A stretch of DNA of 6,757 bases from an uncultured archaeon (lineage in GTDB: Archaea > Thermoproteota > Nitrososphaeria > Nitrososphaerales > Nitrosopumilaceae), in the NCBI GenBank assembly GCA_937896495.1, contig CALBNQ010000054.1, forward strand, positions 1 through 6,757. The letters are read 5' to 3'. This document shows positions 5,774 to 6,757 of the stretch, in pieces. A model generated the notes under the pieces. It was not told where the DNA came from. It did no database searches and worked only from the letters and a program-made list of their open reading frames with translations. Every line of letters begins with the position of its first letter. The first letter of the stretch is position 1. Position numbers and translations under genes: made by a program.

Positions 5774-6637
5774 CTACACAATTTTATCAAAAGGTTTCAT
5801 CACAGATGGAAGTTCATCCAATAAATCCATAGAAGTCATATGCAATCCCAATTTCTTTTGTGTAGCTTTTCCTGCAAGTCCATTAATGAAAGTAGCAATG
5901 GCAGCAGATTCTAATGTATTTCTACTTTTAGACAACATCCCAGCTACCAATCCAGAAAGAACATCACCAGTCCCACCAACAGTCATGGCAGGTGTTTTTT
6001 TCTCATAAAGGTAAGTAAGTTTTCCATTTGAAATAATATCAGTTGGGCCTTTTAGTAATACCGTAATCCCATTTTCTTTTGCATTTTTCTCAACTAATTT
6101 GATTCGTTCTTTTTTAGAATCAGAAGGTGATGTTCCAAATAATCTTTTGAATTCACCAGCATGAGGTGTGACTACAACATTTTTGTTTTTCAGTAAGGGT
6201 AACACCTCGGGAATTAGTGCACTTGCATCTAAAGATAATCGAACATCTCTATTCAAAAGAGATTCAACTAAAAGCAGTAATGAATTTCTTTCCTGAATGG
6301 CCAAGCCCATTCCAATTGTTGCAGAATCAAGATTTCGAGGTAATGCACCTATCAATTTGTTTACAGCACCTCGAGTTAATTTTTGATCAACTAACGGAAT
6401 TACTATCAAATTAGGAGAAACAGATCTAGTTGGAGTCACATTGATTTTTGGGACACATGTGTAAACTAGATCAGTTCCACAACGTAATGCTGCAATTGAT
6501 GATAAAATTGGAGCCCCATGATAGATGTAACTACCTCCCACAACCAAAACAATTCCATTATCACCTTTTCGAGAAGAAGATTTTCTTGGAGAAACAAATT
6601 TTTTTACAAGAGAAATTGAAAGATTTTTAGTTACCAA
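5774..6637 (-). CDS. nnrD: ADP-dependent NAD(P)H-hydrate dehydratase (YjeF C-terminal/NnrD domain only)
   Basis: This ribokinase-like fold enzyme repairs the damaged hydrates of NADH and NADPH, coupling dehydration of the S form to ADP (archaea/bacteria) hydrolysis. The 287 residues hold only this domain. KGDNGIVLVVGGS (24-36) and YHGAPILSSIAALRCGTDLV (39-58) form the N-terminal signature. VVTPHAGEFKRL (155-166), LLKGPTDII (194-202) and AMTVGGTGDVLSGLVAGM (217-234) follow, with D225 the conserved catalytic Asp of the GTGD motif. The NnrE epimerase domain, fused N-terminally in many archaea, is absent: an in-frame TAA at 6650-6652 lies just before the start. The TTG at 6637 is the only usable start, since the nearest ATG (6648) is out of frame and stops after five codons. 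An AT-rich box about 29 bases upstream suggests a near-leaderless mRNA. It is the first gene of an operon with the M20 gene (5-base gap). Confidence 0.92.
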   Translation of the reverse strand: MVTKNLSISLVKKFVSPRKSSSRKGDNGIVLVVGGSYIYHGAPILSSIAALRCGTDLVYTCVPKINVTPTRSVSPNLIVIPLVDQKLTRGAVNKLIGALPRNLDSATIGMGLAIQERNSLLLLVESLLNRDVRLSLDASALIPEVLPLLKNKNVVVTPHAGEFKRLFGTSPSDSKKERIKLVEKNAKENGITVLLKGPTDIISNGKLTYLYEKKTPAMTVGGTGDVLSGLVAGMLSKSRNTLESAAIATFINGLAGKATQKKLGLHMTSMDLLDELPSVMKPFDKIV

Positions 6638-6659
6638 TACAATATCATCTTAAAAATAG

Positions 6660-6676
6660 TTGAATAAATCTTGTTT
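6660..6676 (-). promoter_or_regulatory. Candidate TATA/BRE promoter of nnrD-M20
   Basis: On the minus strand GAAACAAG (purine-rich, BRE-like) precedes ATTTATTC (box A-like), centred near 6666. Transcription would start about 26 bases on, near 6640, just ahead of the TTG at 6637. The spacing fits; the motif is weak in this AT-rich background. Confidence 0.33.
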
Positions 6677-6700
6677 CCAATCAAATAGGAGTAACTGAGA

Positions 6701-6757
6701 CTATTTTTTAGAAGTTTTTTTCGTTGTTTTTTTAATAGTTTTTGTGGTTTTCTTGGC
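6701..6757 (-). CDS. C-terminal Lys/Thr-rich tail of a gene continuing beyond the window
   Basis: Read on the minus strand from the right edge, an uninterrupted frame of 18 codons encodes AKKTTKTIKKTTKKTSKK and ends in TAG at 6701-6703. The regular mix of Lys, Thr and Ser with no hydrophobic content beyond one Ile is a typical disordered, basic tail, of the kind seen on DNA- or RNA-binding proteins. Mixed AAA/AAG and ACA/ACC/ACT/ACG codons argue for real protein coding rather than a simple poly-A tract. The body of the protein is outside the window, so no function can be given. nnrD begins 63 bases downstream, with its own candidate promoter in between. Confidence 0.62.
   Translation of the reverse strand, partial: AKKTTKTIKKTTKKTSKK

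Noticed and set aside
6631..6648. Five-codon ORF (ATG to TAA, minus strand) overlapping the TTG start of nnrD, resembling the leader ORF of hom
   Set aside because: It is very short, has no ribosome site, and would begin upstream of or at the predicted transcription start; chance is sufficient.
6704..6757. T-rich plus-strand stretch as a transcription terminator
   Set aside because: No plus-strand gene ends nearby, and the minus strand gives a clean Lys/Thr coding frame ending in TAG, which explains the T runs better.
1..6757. Mobile element, CRISPR array, toxin-antitoxin or other defence module
   Set aside because: No repeat-spacer pattern, inverted repeat pair, transposase or integrase motif was seen; every long frame belongs to a housekeeping family and base composition is uniform by eye.

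Overview
This AT-rich window reads as chromosome of an ammonia-oxidising thaumarchaeon, most likely a Nitrosopumilus or Nitrosarchaeum relative. The evidence is archaeal: a 20S proteasome beta subunit whose first mature residue is Ala rather than the catalytic Thr (the pattern of the non-catalytic beta subunit in Crenarchaeota and relatives), a stand-alone MCT-1/Tma20-type PUA protein, a tandem ThyX-like protein, TTG starts, and TATA-like boxes about 25 bases upstream of start codons. The lineage is inferred from protein character and base composition; no marker gene is present.

Layout. Bases 1-1240 (+) hold the 3' part of a two-copy ThyX-like gene that begins before the window. A methionine-R-sulfoxide reductase (msrB, 1253-1678, +) follows after 12 bases. 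A 130-base gap (1679-1808) holds a candidate promoter, a GAGG ribosome binding site and a 13-codon leader ORF. The leader's TGA stop overlaps the TTG start of homoserine dehydrogenase (1809-2819, +). That gene's TGA in turn overlaps the TTG start of the PUA-domain protein (2816-3292, +). The proteasome beta gene (3299-3895, -) converges on it with 6 bases between the stops. A 53-base divergent promoter region separates psmB from a DoxX-family membrane protein (3949-4419, +). The DoxX gene overlaps, tail to tail by 7 bases, an M20 metallopeptidase (4413-5768, -). The M20 gene forms a two-gene operon with an NAD(P)H-hydrate dehydratase (nnrD, 5774-6637, -). At 6701-6757 (-) is the Lys/Thr-rich C-terminal tail of a gene that continues past the window.

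The genes are mainly housekeeping: nucleotide metabolism (ThyX-like), repair of oxidised protein (MsrB), Thr/Met precursor synthesis (HSD), translation (PUA), proteolysis (PsmB, M20) and cofactor repair (NnrD). I see no mobile element, CRISPR array, tRNA or rRNA, and no defence system. The points that deserve a second look are the leader ORF/HSD/PUA chain of stop-start overlaps, the Ala-1 proteasome subunit, the degenerate tandem ThyX protein, and the very tight gene ends with a candidate terminator inside a neighbouring coding region.
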